A DNA stretch of 64,000 nt, taken from Mucilaginibacter gracilis. GTDB lineage: Bacteria; Bacteroidota; Bacteroidia; Sphingobacteriales; Sphingobacteriaceae. The position numbers and the translations under genes were made by a program. Location: positions 2,976,001 through 3,040,000 of the forward strand of contig NZ_RBKU01000001.1 of assembly GCF_003633615.1 (NCBI RefSeq). Direction: 5' to 3'. The notes below the pieces were generated by a model. The model saw only the letters and a program-made list of their open reading frames with translations, had not been told where the DNA came from and made no database searches. Shown here in pieces: positions 1 to 9,337 of the stretch (position 1 is its first letter; each line of letters begins with the position of its first letter).

Positions 1-96
1 GAAAGCTGTTAAGCCGCTCAAAGCCAGGCCGGTAATTATTATCCAGATGCAAATTTTAATACGTTTAATGGTTTTGTATATGTAGGTGGTGTTCAT
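1..96 (-). CDS. Partial CDS, N-terminus of third gene of the XrtN operon
   Basis: An ATG at 96 on the minus strand opens a frame that runs off the window edge without a stop (32 codons seen). The visible residues are a short basic head (KTIKRIKI) followed by a hydrophobic stretch from about residue 16, which looks like a signal peptide or first membrane helix. It starts 2 nt after the xrtN stop codon, so it is almost certainly co-translated with xrtN and the VIT-domain gene. Too little is visible to assign a family. Its tight coupling suggests a third component of the exosortase system, but that is inference. Confidence 0.65.
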   Translation of the reverse strand, partial: MNTTYIYKTIKRIKICIWIIITGLALSGLTAF

Positions 97-98
97 TA

Positions 99-1427
99 TC
101 AAAATTTAAAAGGTTTGGCAAATAAAGCGGTTACTTTATTATTAAGGCTTTGCGCTGTAGCCGCGTTTACATTAATTAAATAAAAACTTCCGTCGCCATG
201 TGCCGCTTTGCAGCGCCAGGTTAGTTGGTTTATGGTTTGGGTTTTACCATTATCAAACCACCAGGCGGCAAATATTTTGTATGGCCCTTTTTGTAATGTG
301 GCAGTATAAATATTATGGCCGCTTATTTGTTCGGCTTTTACATTTTCCAGGCGGTAGCCGCTGCCTCTCCAGCATATCATAGGGTCATGTTCGGGTGCAA
401 AAAATAGGGTTGGCTTAACATAAATGAGTGCCTCTTTATTCTCAAATTTAATTATACCACCATCTAAGCATGTTTTTTTATATCCTGCCAGGTTTACCGG
501 GGGCGGGGATGTTATCAAACTATCGGCTTTTACAAGCCTGAAAGAGGTAATTACAATAGCCATTAAAAATATAGTATGCAACCACAGGTATTTAACTTCG
601 GTATTTTCTGAAATATGAGCTGCCTCTCTTTGCAATTTTACATGCCCGAAACGCTTAATAAAGGGCGAAGTAACCGTTGTTAACGGCACTATTACGTATA
701 GTAACAGGCAGCCAATACCTACAGCATCATGAAAAAAGGTGCCCGGCATAATTTTGAAAAACACAAGCAGCAATATGCGGAAGAAATTGCAGGCCACATT
801 TAAAGCAATGGTTATTGTAAATACCAAAGCTATATGCCAAAGCCCTAACTGGCGTTTAAGCTTACGCTGATAGAAGCAAAGCGTAAACAAGCAAATAATA
901 AGCGAGGTAACAAGCATATTAAGCCCGGCGCAGGCGGGGTCTACCGAGAATTGGTATTTTGATAGCTGTATTTGGTTACCGGCTGCTATTGCGGTTGTTC
1001 CTGCTAAACTTAATACCTGGCTTACTACCTGAGTAAGCCATAGCCTTACCGGAAACTCAAACAGGTGTGTAAAGTGCCCGAATATGGGCGAGATTAACAA
1101 AATTAAAAATACAAATGCCGAATTTACTTTGCCTATACTGCATTCAATAAATAGCAAGGCAGCAAATAGCATGGCTATAAATAGCAGTGTATTTACAGGC
1201 AATAAAATGGCCAGCCCTATACTTAAAAACGCAGGTAAAGTATACCGCAGCGATAATTGCTCTTTGTTTAGCGTGCATATATAGGGTGCAAGGCCTAAAC
1301 CCAGGTACACATTACTATCCCACCTAAAGTAGCCCGGTACAAGCCACAATGCTATAATTAGGTAAACCAAACAAAACACAAGGCAGGTGTAATTGCCTTG
1401 TGCTTTTTTTAATGCAATGGCTAACAT
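99..1427 (-). CDS. xrtN: Exosortase XrtN (exosortase/archaeosortase family)
   Basis: A 442-residue polytopic inner-membrane protein with the exosortase catalytic set in order: Cys166 in DPACAGLNM, Arg217 in NFFRILL and His233 in FFHDAVG, each next to a predicted membrane helix. In this family the cysteine protease/transpeptidase acts on C-terminal PEP-CTERM-like tails. After the last helix (about residue 285-300) there is a soluble periplasmic-type domain of about 140 residues resembling the EpsI-type extensions fused to some exosortases. It overlaps the upstream VIT gene by 7 nt, which indicates translational coupling. The XrtN subtype is called from this neighbour, which carries a VPEP tail. 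I am confident of the exosortase family and fairly confident of the subtype. Confidence 0.88.
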   Translation of the reverse strand: MLAIALKKAQGNYTCLVFCLVYLIIALWLVPGYFRWDSNVYLGLGLAPYICTLNKEQLSLRYTLPAFLSIGLAILLPVNTLLFIAMLFAALLFIECSIGKVNSAFVFLILLISPIFGHFTHLFEFPVRLWLTQVVSQVLSLAGTTAIAAGNQIQLSKYQFSVDPACAGLNMLVTSLIICLFTLCFYQRKLKRQLGLWHIALVFTITIALNVACNFFRILLLVFFKIMPGTFFHDAVGIGCLLLYVIVPLTTVTSPFIKRFGHVKLQREAAHISENTEVKYLWLHTIFLMAIVITSFRLVKADSLITSPPPVNLAGYKKTCLDGGIIKFENKEALIYVKPTLFFAPEHDPMICWRGSGYRLENVKAEQISGHNIYTATLQKGPYKIFAAWWFDNGKTQTINQLTWRCKAAHGDGSFYLINVNAATAQSLNNKVTALFAKPFKF

Positions 1428-3940
1428 ATTAAATTGTTTTGCTCGCCAATTTTAGGTTTGTAAGTGAGCCAGCATATAACTACAAGGGCTACTATAACTA
1501 TTAGCCATTCGCGCGGCTCGGGTACCGAGCCGGATGATTGCATCGAAGCGTTTTTGAGGCTGTTCTTGCTTTCGTCGATACCGAAGCGTTCATAATCTTT
1601 TTTTGTTTCCAGTACAATAAGGCTTGATACCGGCGAAACTACATAAGCTTTTTGGGCCTCATTTATAATATCAGGCTGTATATAGCTACCGCTAAAATAA
1701 CTTGTGCCCACTTTTTTCATAATATCGTTGTAGGCAAACAGGCGCAGCAAATGGTCGGGAGCGTTTAGGGTAGGGGCACCTTTTGTTTTTTGGATGGCTA
1801 ATTGCGCACCGTTTAAAACTACCAGGGAATCGTTTTCCTGGTTTTTTACAAACTGGTGCTTGTTTAGCAGGGCCAACAGGTTGGTTTCGGTGCCGCTGGT
1901 ATAGTTTAGTACTCTCAATTCTTTCAAAGCCTTTAAATACGGACTTGTTTTATCGCCAATATTATAAAACCTGATAGACTGTTTGTGCTTTAAATAATGA
2001 GTTAAGCCACTTGCAAACTCGCTGCCATCTAAATCGTTTAAATTAGGTGCCGTTTCGTTACTTTTAGAGATGAGCAAAGCCTTATCTGCATTCGCAATTT
2101 CCTGAACAGGGAACAACGTAAAATTCTGATCGGCCATCAACTGGTAAATCTCGTTTAGGTTATCGGCATTAAGCTTTATTAGTTTATCCTGAAATACGTA
2201 AACCGGCTTGGTTTTAACTTCATCTAAAATCTGTTTTAGCTCTTCTTTGCTCCAGGCATTGTTAAGGTCAATGTAAATGGCGGTTGGGTCAAAAGTTTCC
2301 AACTGTTCACTGTATTGTTTAACCTGGTAGGCGGTATCGGCAAAAGCAAAAACGGCATTAGCAAGTGCAGGCGCGCTAAAAGATACTTCCCAGTCGGGCT
2401 CATAATCTCTGTTGGCGCGGTAAACATCAGTGCTGCTTTTTTCAAATTCGGTAGGTATTAATAAATTTTTTGGTTGCTCCGAAAATGATAGTTGCATCGT
2501 TTCCAAAGCACCATCGGCTGCTGGGCCCTCAAAATACGGGTTCTCATAAACAAGTCGGTTGCCGGTTTTTTTCAGCGGACTGCTAATGCCTATTTTAAAC
2601 TTTCGGTTGTCGGTAGAGGTAACGGGGAATATCCTTACGCTTACCGTATTACCTTCTTGCCAGTGGATAACTGACGGGTCGTGCGATTCAACTCCAACAA
2701 TCTGGTGGTAAGCCGAATCGGCCTTAGCCTTAGTGGTTAATCTTGATTTTTGTTCGGTGCCGTTTATCCACAACGAAAGTGACGAAACAACTGAGCCTTC
2801 TGAAAGATGGAACGTGTAAATGGCCTCCTGCTTGCTCCAGGTTGATACCGAATTATTACGGATGGATAGGGTTTTTTCGGTATACGCCATCCGGTATTCG
2901 GGGAAAAGTTTAACGTTGCTGATAACACTAACAGTTTCCAGTTCGTCTCCGCTCCATAAGCGTTCTTGTGCATGGTGGCGGGCATCGTACATTGATTTTA
3001 GTATCTTGATGCGTTCCTCCTCGTCCAGATTTGGTTTTTTAAACAATAATGTTGCTATTACCACAAACGGATCATGCTCTTTGGGTTGGTCGAAGGAGTG
3101 CGAAGGCATACCGCTCCAAAATAGGTTGCCATCCGGGTTGGCGGCATGGTAAACCAGGCCAGCTTTAAGCATACGCTCCGTTAATGACGATTTTTTGATA
3201 CGTTGGCTAACCAGCACCCAGGCCGGCAATTTAGTGCCATTTAAAGTGCTCTGGTTAAGTATAAGGTTTATTTGTTTGTTGGCTGTATTCCATTTAATTA
3301 AGAAGATAGCGCACAACATAACAGGTAGTAAAAAGCCCGATAGCACGGCATATATTACCTTGGCATCCTGCTTTGCGGCTCTTATCACAATAATTGCCGT
3401 AACTGTAGTTAGCAGCAATGGTACAAACGTATGTAGTGAAATACCTATGGCAATTATACCTATAAAACTGATGATATAAAGTGGCAGTAAAAAAATGGTG
3501 TAATAGGTAAATAACAATAATGCAGCACCCAACAGGCAAAAAACCACGTATTTAAAAATACCCGAGAGTGGTTTATAAAGTGCAACAAACAATAATGTTA
3601 CGCTCGAAATAAAAAGCCATATGCATAACCAGTTAACCGAATTGTAAAATACAGCCATCTCCCGGTTTAAGGCAAATGCGCTTATAAACCAAAGTATTAA
3701 CAAAAGTACGGTGTGCTCCAGTTTTCCGTGGGATAGTTTCCACCCGTGCAGCGAAAAGGTGCGGATAAATACGGTGAGCAGATAGACAACCGATAGCAGG
3801 TAATTGATAAAAAAAACACCCGAAATTGAGCGATGCTCAAGCCGTGCGGTAGAGGCAAATATAATTGCCGAAAAAATGACCAGTACCAGCCCGGTTGTTG
3901 ATACGCCGTCTGGCGGAAGGAGAGATTTTAATTTTTTCAT
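1421..3940 (-). CDS. XrtN-system VIT domain protein with C-terminal VPEP sorting tail
   Basis: An 839-residue protein. The N-terminal ~220 residues hold several membrane helices, and a VIT-like domain (vault/inter-alpha-trypsin type) lies near residues 340-460 (begins around MAYTEKTLSIRNN). The C-terminus is a textbook exosortase tail: a Ser-rich linker, VPEPREW, a hydrophobic helix, then a short basic cytoplasmic end. XrtN is encoded directly downstream with a 7-nt overlap, so this is very probably its dedicated substrate. The likely fate is cleavage or transfer at the VPEP site on the periplasmic side. The function of the mature protein is unknown. The start at 3940 leads straight into a hydrophobic N-terminus. 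Two similar 22-bp motifs lie just upstream. Confidence 0.85.
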   Translation of the reverse strand: MKKLKSLLPPDGVSTTGLVLVIFSAIIFASTARLEHRSISGVFFINYLLSVVYLLTVFIRTFSLHGWKLSHGKLEHTVLLLILWFISAFALNREMAVFYNSVNWLCIWLFISSVTLLFVALYKPLSGIFKYVVFCLLGAALLLFTYYTIFLLPLYIISFIGIIAIGISLHTFVPLLLTTVTAIIVIRAAKQDAKVIYAVLSGFLLPVMLCAIFLIKWNTANKQINLILNQSTLNGTKLPAWVLVSQRIKKSSLTERMLKAGLVYHAANPDGNLFWSGMPSHSFDQPKEHDPFVVIATLLFKKPNLDEEERIKILKSMYDARHHAQERLWSGDELETVSVISNVKLFPEYRMAYTEKTLSIRNNSVSTWSKQEAIYTFHLSEGSVVSSLSLWINGTEQKSRLTTKAKADSAYHQIVGVESHDPSVIHWQEGNTVSVRIFPVTSTDNRKFKIGISSPLKKTGNRLVYENPYFEGPAADGALETMQLSFSEQPKNLLIPTEFEKSSTDVYRANRDYEPDWEVSFSAPALANAVFAFADTAYQVKQYSEQLETFDPTAIYIDLNNAWSKEELKQILDEVKTKPVYVFQDKLIKLNADNLNEIYQLMADQNFTLFPVQEIANADKALLISKSNETAPNLNDLDGSEFASGLTHYLKHKQSIRFYNIGDKTSPYLKALKELRVLNYTSGTETNLLALLNKHQFVKNQENDSLVVLNGAQLAIQKTKGAPTLNAPDHLLRLFAYNDIMKKVGTSYFSGSYIQPDIINEAQKAYVVSPVSSLIVLETKKDYERFGIDESKNSLKNASMQSSGSVPEPREWLIVIVALVVICWLTYKPKIGEQNNLIC

Positions 3941-4249
3941 ATTATTAAAGTACTTTGCATTTCAAAGTTTATGGATAAAAAAATAGGTAACTGTTTTACA
4001 AGGTATTAATTGACTGATTTGGCGTTCGTTTCATGTTGTAAATTTATAAAAGTACTTTTATTTTCAAAGTAAATAATTAAAAATAGTTATTCCAAATTTA
4101 TTTGTGTTTAAATGAGCAGGCTAGCCGTGGGGTACCGTTTTAAATAATTTATGATTAAACAAGCAGAAAATAATTAACCATTATAACAACATTGTGGCTT
4201 TTACGTTATACTTCACAATCCCGCTTTATTTAATCTATTGTAACAGTCT
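3941..4249. promoter_or_regulatory. Divergent intergenic region with two 22-bp operator-like boxes
   Basis: The gap between the XrtN operon (minus) and the lipoprotein gene (plus) contains two near-identical 22-nt boxes at 3947-3968 and 4049-4070, matching at 19 of 22 positions and 102 nt apart start to start. Each begins with the palindrome AAAGTACTTT and ends with CAAAGT, so that the first box also has ACTTTG-N5-CAAAGT symmetry. The proximal box is only 7 nt from the VIT gene start. They look like binding sites for a dimeric regulator of the XrtN operon. The regulator is not identifiable from the sequence. The rest of the gap is AT-rich with nothing else recognisable. Confidence 0.5.
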
Positions 4250-5338
4250 ATGAAAAAAATATATACTTATCAGCAGTTGTTTTTGCTTTTTTTGCTGGTT
4301 TCGGTATCTGTATTTACATCTTGTAAAAAAAAGAATAACGACCCTGCACCCGCTACACCAATAGCTACTCTTGGTCTTTATGAGTATGCAAGCGGGGTTA
4401 ATAAAAGGATATTTATTGTGGTATCAAAGGTGGGTACTAAAGATACTACTTTTGTTGGTGCATTTGATACGGGATCTACCGGCATGACGATGGATGCTCA
4501 TGGCCTGATACCCGATGCCATGATAACCAGCTCGGGCATAACCTTTACCGGCGATTCGGTAGTTACCAACGGCATTACCATTAAAGGCCGGCAACTAATA
4601 ATGGCCTATGGCGATAACATAAGCTCCACTAAAGAGTATGGTTACCTGGCATATGCAGCCATAAAACTCGGCGATTCGCGGGGGCAGATTACAACCAAGC
4701 GTATACCGTTTTTTTTATACTACAAAATTGTTGACCAAACAGGCTACGTATATCAGGCGCACTCGAGCGATGTTTTTGGCGTGGGCCCGGGCACCAGTTA
4801 TGCAAGCACTTTAATAGCTAGTCCGCTAAGTTATTTTGATATACCCAGTGGTGTAACCAACGGCTTTAAGCTGGCCACGCTTACCAGCGGTGGCTTTAAT
4901 TCAACGGGTACTTACATGGCCGGTTTATTAACTATCGGCCTCATCCCGTCCGATCTTACTTCATCCGGTTTTATTATGCACCCGCTTACTTATTCAAGTT
5001 CGGGCGGGTACTCGGCAAATATATCGGCAACTATCACGTACAGCGGCAAAACTATCGACGGACAAATACTGTTTGATACCGGTACGCCATCAGTTACAGT
5101 TATTGAAGATAAAACCGCTTCCGCAATTGGCAATTTGCCTGCAAACACATTGGTATCAATAAAAACGAATATGGGTTTTACCTATTCGTACTACACAGCA
5201 AGTACCGCCAATTTAACCGAAATACAAAACCCCAATAATACCGGCGATTACCGTACTATTTTTAGCCTCGACTTTTTTATCAGCAACGAATATTTAACCG
5301 ATTACACCAACCACCAGATAGGTTTAAAAAATAATTGA
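4250..5338 (+). CDS. Lipoprotein with two DTG motifs, pepsin-like aspartic protease fold candidate
   Basis: A 362-residue protein with a type II signal peptide: hydrophobic residues 9-23, lipobox ending at Cys25, then a KKKNN linker. Two aspartic-protease-type motifs are present: FDTGSTG with Asp73 and FDTGTPS with Asp276. The spacing of about 200 residues and preceding hydrophobic strands are as expected for a two-lobed pepsin-like enzyme, whereas retropepsins have one DTG per chain. Gly- and Ser-rich strands between them suit an all-beta protein. Lipid anchoring suggests outer-membrane or periplasmic location. It is a single gene, divergent from the XrtN operon and convergent with DUF3999 (13 nt between stops). 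Protease activity is inferred from the two motifs only. Confidence 0.7.
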   Translation: MKKIYTYQQLFLLFLLVSVSVFTSCKKKNNDPAPATPIATLGLYEYASGVNKRIFIVVSKVGTKDTTFVGAFDTGSTGMTMDAHGLIPDAMITSSGITFTGDSVVTNGITIKGRQLIMAYGDNISSTKEYGYLAYAAIKLGDSRGQITTKRIPFFLYYKIVDQTGYVYQAHSSDVFGVGPGTSYASTLIASPLSYFDIPSGVTNGFKLATLTSGGFNSTGTYMAGLLTIGLIPSDLTSSGFIMHPLTYSSSGGYSANISATITYSGKTIDGQILFDTGTPSVTVIEDKTASAIGNLPANTLVSIKTNMGFTYSYYTASTANLTEIQNPNNTGDYRTIFSLDFFISNEYLTDYTNHQIGLKNN

Positions 5339-5351
5339 TATACCGCAGTTA

Positions 5352-6563
5352 CTAAACCGATCTTTTGTTTACTTCGGCCGTCATTTTAAAAGTAAGCAGG
5401 GCCAATACGCCCACCACAAGCACAATAGCAACCCAAATTGCCCACTGAGGTATGGTAAAAGGGGGTTTGCTCGCTGTAACAAGATGTGCCGGATTAGCGA
5501 TTATACCTGTATACGCAATAACCGGTAACTGTTGGTGGAGGCTATCGGTAAAGGCATTCAAATCGTATTGCGGTGCCACGGCTGTGCTATCGCCAAACAA
5601 AAGGTGGTATTGCTGGCTTTTTTCCAGATAGCAAATAAGCCATTTGTTTAACTGTAAAGCCTTTACTGATTGAACAATTATCGCCGGATTGTCATCGTTT
5701 AAAATCTGTATCTTAATTACTTTGGTCTTAGCCGATAAATTAAGCAGCGGTGCTGATAGCGAAGTGATCTCAGTTTCATTAACAAGCGACTCTTCGCCAT
5801 TATTTACCTGGTAAATACGCACTTTACGTTTATAATACTTAGCACCTGCAATTTGTAATTTTAGTTGATTAATTTGATAAGCTTCATCAAACTTAACGGT
5901 GATGTAACTTATCTTATCACTATCTTTTTGGGAGAAACTGCTGCCTTCGATTGGGGTATAAGTTGGCGAATGTATAATTTGCTTTTTATCAATACCAACA
6001 TTAACAATGGCTATACCATCTTTATTTTTATGATTTACGTCGATCTTAAAATAACGATAATTGCTGAAAGGAATATCGAAACTTTGCTGATATGTTGCGT
6101 TATGAGCTGCGTTAGGTGTTGCTAATTCAATGTTTTCCTTTATTGCATACCAATGCTTCAAATCGTCGCTGCCGGATAGGTTTATTGTACGGCTCACCGC
6201 CGTATTACGGATAGTGATGGCTAATGAATTTATGGCAAAGCGATTAACGTTTTCGGCTATAAAAATACTTGCCGTGTCTGTTTGCGGTTTATATTTTGTT
6301 TGCGGAAAAGTTACAAAATCTTTCTTAGCATCAATAGGTAGCTGGTCGCCAAAAATGAAAGTAACGGTTTTTCCATTGGCGTCGTTTATCCGTATATCGG
6401 CCAAATCGGGTTGGCATTTTGCTATTAACGATGGCAACAAAGCAATTTTATAAAACCCCGCCGAATCTACTTGGGGTAGGTTAGCGCGGTATTTAAATGC
6501 TTGTTGCGCACAAAGGAAATTAAAAATTAAAACCAGCAATAATGTTAAAAAGCCTCTATTCAT
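5352..6563 (-). CDS. DUF3999 family periplasmic/membrane protein
   Basis: About 403 residues from the ATG at 6563 (MNRGFLTLLL...), which gives a clean signal peptide ending near CAQQ. The open frame extends further upstream, but those residues lie inside the DUF2339 gene and do not look like a protein N-terminus. The chain is beta-rich, with one C-terminal membrane helix (WAIWVAIVLVVGVLALL) and a short basic cytoplasmic tail. DUF3999 proteins are repeatedly found beside DUF2339 genes, as here, where the two genes overlap by 8 nt. The biochemical role is unknown; a two-protein envelope complex is a reasonable inference. Confidence 0.8.
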   Translation of the reverse strand: MNRGFLTLLLVLIFNFLCAQQAFKYRANLPQVDSAGFYKIALLPSLIAKCQPDLADIRINDANGKTVTFIFGDQLPIDAKKDFVTFPQTKYKPQTDTASIFIAENVNRFAINSLAITIRNTAVSRTINLSGSDDLKHWYAIKENIELATPNAAHNATYQQSFDIPFSNYRYFKIDVNHKNKDGIAIVNVGIDKKQIIHSPTYTPIEGSSFSQKDSDKISYITVKFDEAYQINQLKLQIAGAKYYKRKVRIYQVNNGEESLVNETEITSLSAPLLNLSAKTKVIKIQILNDDNPAIIVQSVKALQLNKWLICYLEKSQQYHLLFGDSTAVAPQYDLNAFTDSLHQQLPVIAYTGIIANPAHLVTASKPPFTIPQWAIWVAIVLVVGVLALLTFKMTAEVNKRSV

Positions 6564-8943
6564 TTGGTTGTGGTTTAGCATCTTCAACAATAATTTTTTT
6601 AACTTTTTGATACATGAACGATATGATGAGTAACAATACCCCCAGGCAAAAGAATGCCGCAATTTTGCCCGCAGGCGGAATATTCTGAATGTCGAAAACA
6701 AACAGTTTAACTAATGTAATTGTAAATAAGGTTAACGATACAATACGCAAGGTTCTAACTTTGTTGCGCATACCCAACCACATCAGCGCGAACGATGCCA
6801 GTCCCCAAAGTATGGGCAAACCAACCTTAATATAGTTGGTTTCCATATTATTGATAGTGGTAGCTCTGGAATAAAATAGCTCATTGTTAGCCAAACAAAC
6901 TTCTAAACTCAAAAATAGTACAATGGCTGCCGATAGTACCCAGGTTATCATATCTACCTCGGGTATATGCTCTTTGGCTATCATTGCCAACTGATAAAAT
7001 AGCAACCCAACAAATACAAAACCTAACCAATGCGCCGCAAAATGCATAGCGGATATTTTACCATCCACCAATATGCTGTACTGTACATCAAAAAACTGTG
7101 GGCTAAAGGCCAGGTAAACTGTTATGCACATCGCCAATATAGCTGCGCTTATGCGCCAATTGAGTTTTATTGCAGGTAGTTTTTTTGATAGTAAATAAAA
7201 CGCGTAAACAAATGCCGGCGCATAAAGCATCAGGTACAAATTATTTAGGGCCGTATTAGGATACCGGCTTAAAAACTGATGGTTAATTTCAAAAAAGCCA
7301 CTTAAAAACAGCAATACTAATGCTGTGTATTTATAAAGGTTAATGCTTATTTGTACATTATAAATTTCTTTGTTTTCATCTTTAGCTATCAAGGTGGCCA
7401 AAAGGCACGAACTAACCGATACCACCAGCGTAGTTATAAAGCCTTTATTGGCAATAACGCTAAGTGCCAAAGTGGTTGAACCGTAAACATTTATCCAATC
7501 CATCAATAAGCTTAACAGCATAGCTATCCATATAATTAACGAAGTAAATTTCATTAACTCAATTTTTGATTTTTGGTACAGCCAGTACAACAACACAGTT
7601 TCGGCAGCCCAAAACAAAGTGATATTATGGCCATGTAGCTGTATTGGCGCAGTGAGGGATAAAAAAGTTAGCGTTATGCCAATAAGCAGGTAAATGATAT
7701 TGGCATCTGCTTTTTTATTTTTAAATAATATGTATGATAGTACCAGGTTTATGCCACCCAAACCTGCCGAAAATAATCCGCGTAATTCAGGGTGTTGCAT
7801 TGCTGTGAGCAGGTATAGCCCTGCGCCAAAATACAAGCCGGTGTTCACCAGTAAAATTGTAAAATCGGATGCGATGAAGGTTTTGTTTTCTTTTACATTA
7901 TTGGCAACGTTAATGCCAAAATAAAGCAGGTATAATATGCTGGTGTATAAAAAACAGGTTGTGTTAGCCGCGTTGGGCAGGGTATAAATAACAGCTGCGC
8001 AAACCAGTATGGTTAATACAAATGCGGTAATATTTAATATACGCCATAGCTTGTTATAGGCAATAACCAACAGACCGGTATTTAAAATGATGATGTAGAT
8101 AAACAAGGCGTGGTAATTGGCTTGATTGCCGCTTACCATAAACGGACTGCTTAGGCCACCCAGCAAAGCTATTACGGCAAGCTCTTGCTTATTATAAAGT
8201 AGCGATAAGGCAACTGCAAAGCAGGTAATAACAATGAGTATAATAAACGATGTAGTTTGACTAAACAAATGGAACTGGTGATAGGCCAGCGTTATAGTAA
8301 AATATAAAACGGCAAGCCCACCGCCAACCAATACCGAACTAAACGACCGGTAAGAATTGCGCATAGCATGAGCCAGGCCAATTAGTATACCGCCGCAAAG
8401 CACGCCAATGCCTACACGCCCAACCGGGCCAATCCAGTTATTATCAATTGCGTATTTAACAAAAAAGCCAATTGCCAGTACCAATATGGCTATGCCAATT
8501 TTATTAATTAAGTTTTCGCCTATAAACTTCTCCAAATCGGGGTGTTTGTCAAAAAAAGATAGTTCTGGTTCCGGATGCTGATATTGGGGTGGTGGCGTGT
8601 CCGACGCCATTATCGGCCTTTTAATAACGGAGGTAGGGGCGGCAATAACTTTTTCATGCCGTTCAATAAATTCCGCAGGTACGGGTTTTATTGGGGGGGC
8701 TGCGGGTTTAGGCGTCTCAGGTATTTTATCTGTGACAACCACATTCGGCCTTTCGGTAACTGGCGGCGTATATGGCTTTGGGTTTTCAACAGTGGGAGGC
8801 TTGGTTTGTATACTTTGCTTAACCAGTTGTTGCAGACTCAGTATTTTGTCTTGCAGTTCGTTAAGTTTCTCATTGTAGCTGTTTTTTTGGGTAAACTGAA
8901 CGATGAGTATCACCAGGAGCAGCAGCAAAATAAATACATCCAT
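6556..8943 (-). CDS. DUF2339 domain polytopic membrane protein
   Basis: A 795-residue protein. A short N-terminal helix (1-17) is followed by a coiled-coil-like stretch (about 20-45, KLNELQDKILSLQQLV) and a Pro-rich linker (about 50-130). Around 20 or more membrane helices then fill the rest of the chain, typical of DUF2339. Family function is unknown; the layout suggests a large transporter- or flippase-like integral membrane protein. The next gene downstream (DUF3999) overlaps it by 8 nt, so the two form an operon. The start at 8943 is directly followed by the first hydrophobic helix. The divergent small ORF begins 39 nt away. Confidence 0.85.
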   Translation of the reverse strand: MDVFILLLLLVILIVQFTQKNSYNEKLNELQDKILSLQQLVKQSIQTKPPTVENPKPYTPPVTERPNVVVTDKIPETPKPAAPPIKPVPAEFIERHEKVIAAPTSVIKRPIMASDTPPPQYQHPEPELSFFDKHPDLEKFIGENLINKIGIAILVLAIGFFVKYAIDNNWIGPVGRVGIGVLCGGILIGLAHAMRNSYRSFSSVLVGGGLAVLYFTITLAYHQFHLFSQTTSFIILIVITCFAVALSLLYNKQELAVIALLGGLSSPFMVSGNQANYHALFIYIIILNTGLLVIAYNKLWRILNITAFVLTILVCAAVIYTLPNAANTTCFLYTSILYLLYFGINVANNVKENKTFIASDFTILLVNTGLYFGAGLYLLTAMQHPELRGLFSAGLGGINLVLSYILFKNKKADANIIYLLIGITLTFLSLTAPIQLHGHNITLFWAAETVLLYWLYQKSKIELMKFTSLIIWIAMLLSLLMDWINVYGSTTLALSVIANKGFITTLVVSVSSCLLATLIAKDENKEIYNVQISINLYKYTALVLLFLSGFFEINHQFLSRYPNTALNNLYLMLYAPAFVYAFYLLSKKLPAIKLNWRISAAILAMCITVYLAFSPQFFDVQYSILVDGKISAMHFAAHWLGFVFVGLLFYQLAMIAKEHIPEVDMITWVLSAAIVLFLSLEVCLANNELFYSRATTINNMETNYIKVGLPILWGLASFALMWLGMRNKVRTLRIVSLTLFTITLVKLFVFDIQNIPPAGKIAAFFCLGVLLLIISFMYQKVKKIIVEDAKPQPNE

Positions 8944-8982
8944 TTTTTAAATGTTAAGATTGATAAATATAAGCAAATATGA

Positions 8983-9246
8983 ATGCTATGCAATTTGGGC
9001 GATTGGCATATCCCTGATTACGAAAACCCACGTGCCGCCTTTCACAAATTTTTGCAATCTGTACATTCCTGCCTTGGCGAATTATTTACTTTTATTGACG
9101 AAGAGAATAAAAGGTTAGGCTATATTTTTGCAAAGGTTGTTGAAATACCTAAGGCACGCGTGGAGGGGCCTGTTGAAAGTTTTTATCCTAAGCCGGCGAA
9201 ACTAAGCTTAGGTCGCTCGTTAAATACGATCATCAACCGGTTTTAG
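8983..9246 (+). CDS. Uncharacterised small protein or gene remnant
   Basis: An 87-codon frame with reasonable, non-biased composition (MLCNLGDWHIPDYENPRAAF...), lying alone between the divergent DUF2339 operon and the convergent small membrane protein gene. I recognise no family. An overlapping ATG frame just upstream (MNAMQFGRLAYP then stop) would also read plausibly into it, so a frameshifted remnant of a longer gene is possible. There is no signal peptide and no promoter box that I can call. Coding status is uncertain. Confidence 0.4.
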   Translation: MLCNLGDWHIPDYENPRAAFHKFLQSVHSCLGELFTFIDEENKRLGYIFAKVVEIPKARVEGPVESFYPKPAKLSLGRSLNTIINRF

Positions 9247-9337
9247 ACGGTGCTTAGAGGCAAGTAGATCACCTTATCAGAGATATTTGGGTAAATGGTA
9301 ATTTACCAATAGCCAGTTACCAAATTAACAGTTAAGC

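Noticed and set aside
6564..6701. Upstream extension of the DUF3999 reading frame to 6701
   Set aside because: It lies inside the DUF2339 gene, and the ATG at 6563 starts a clean signal peptide.
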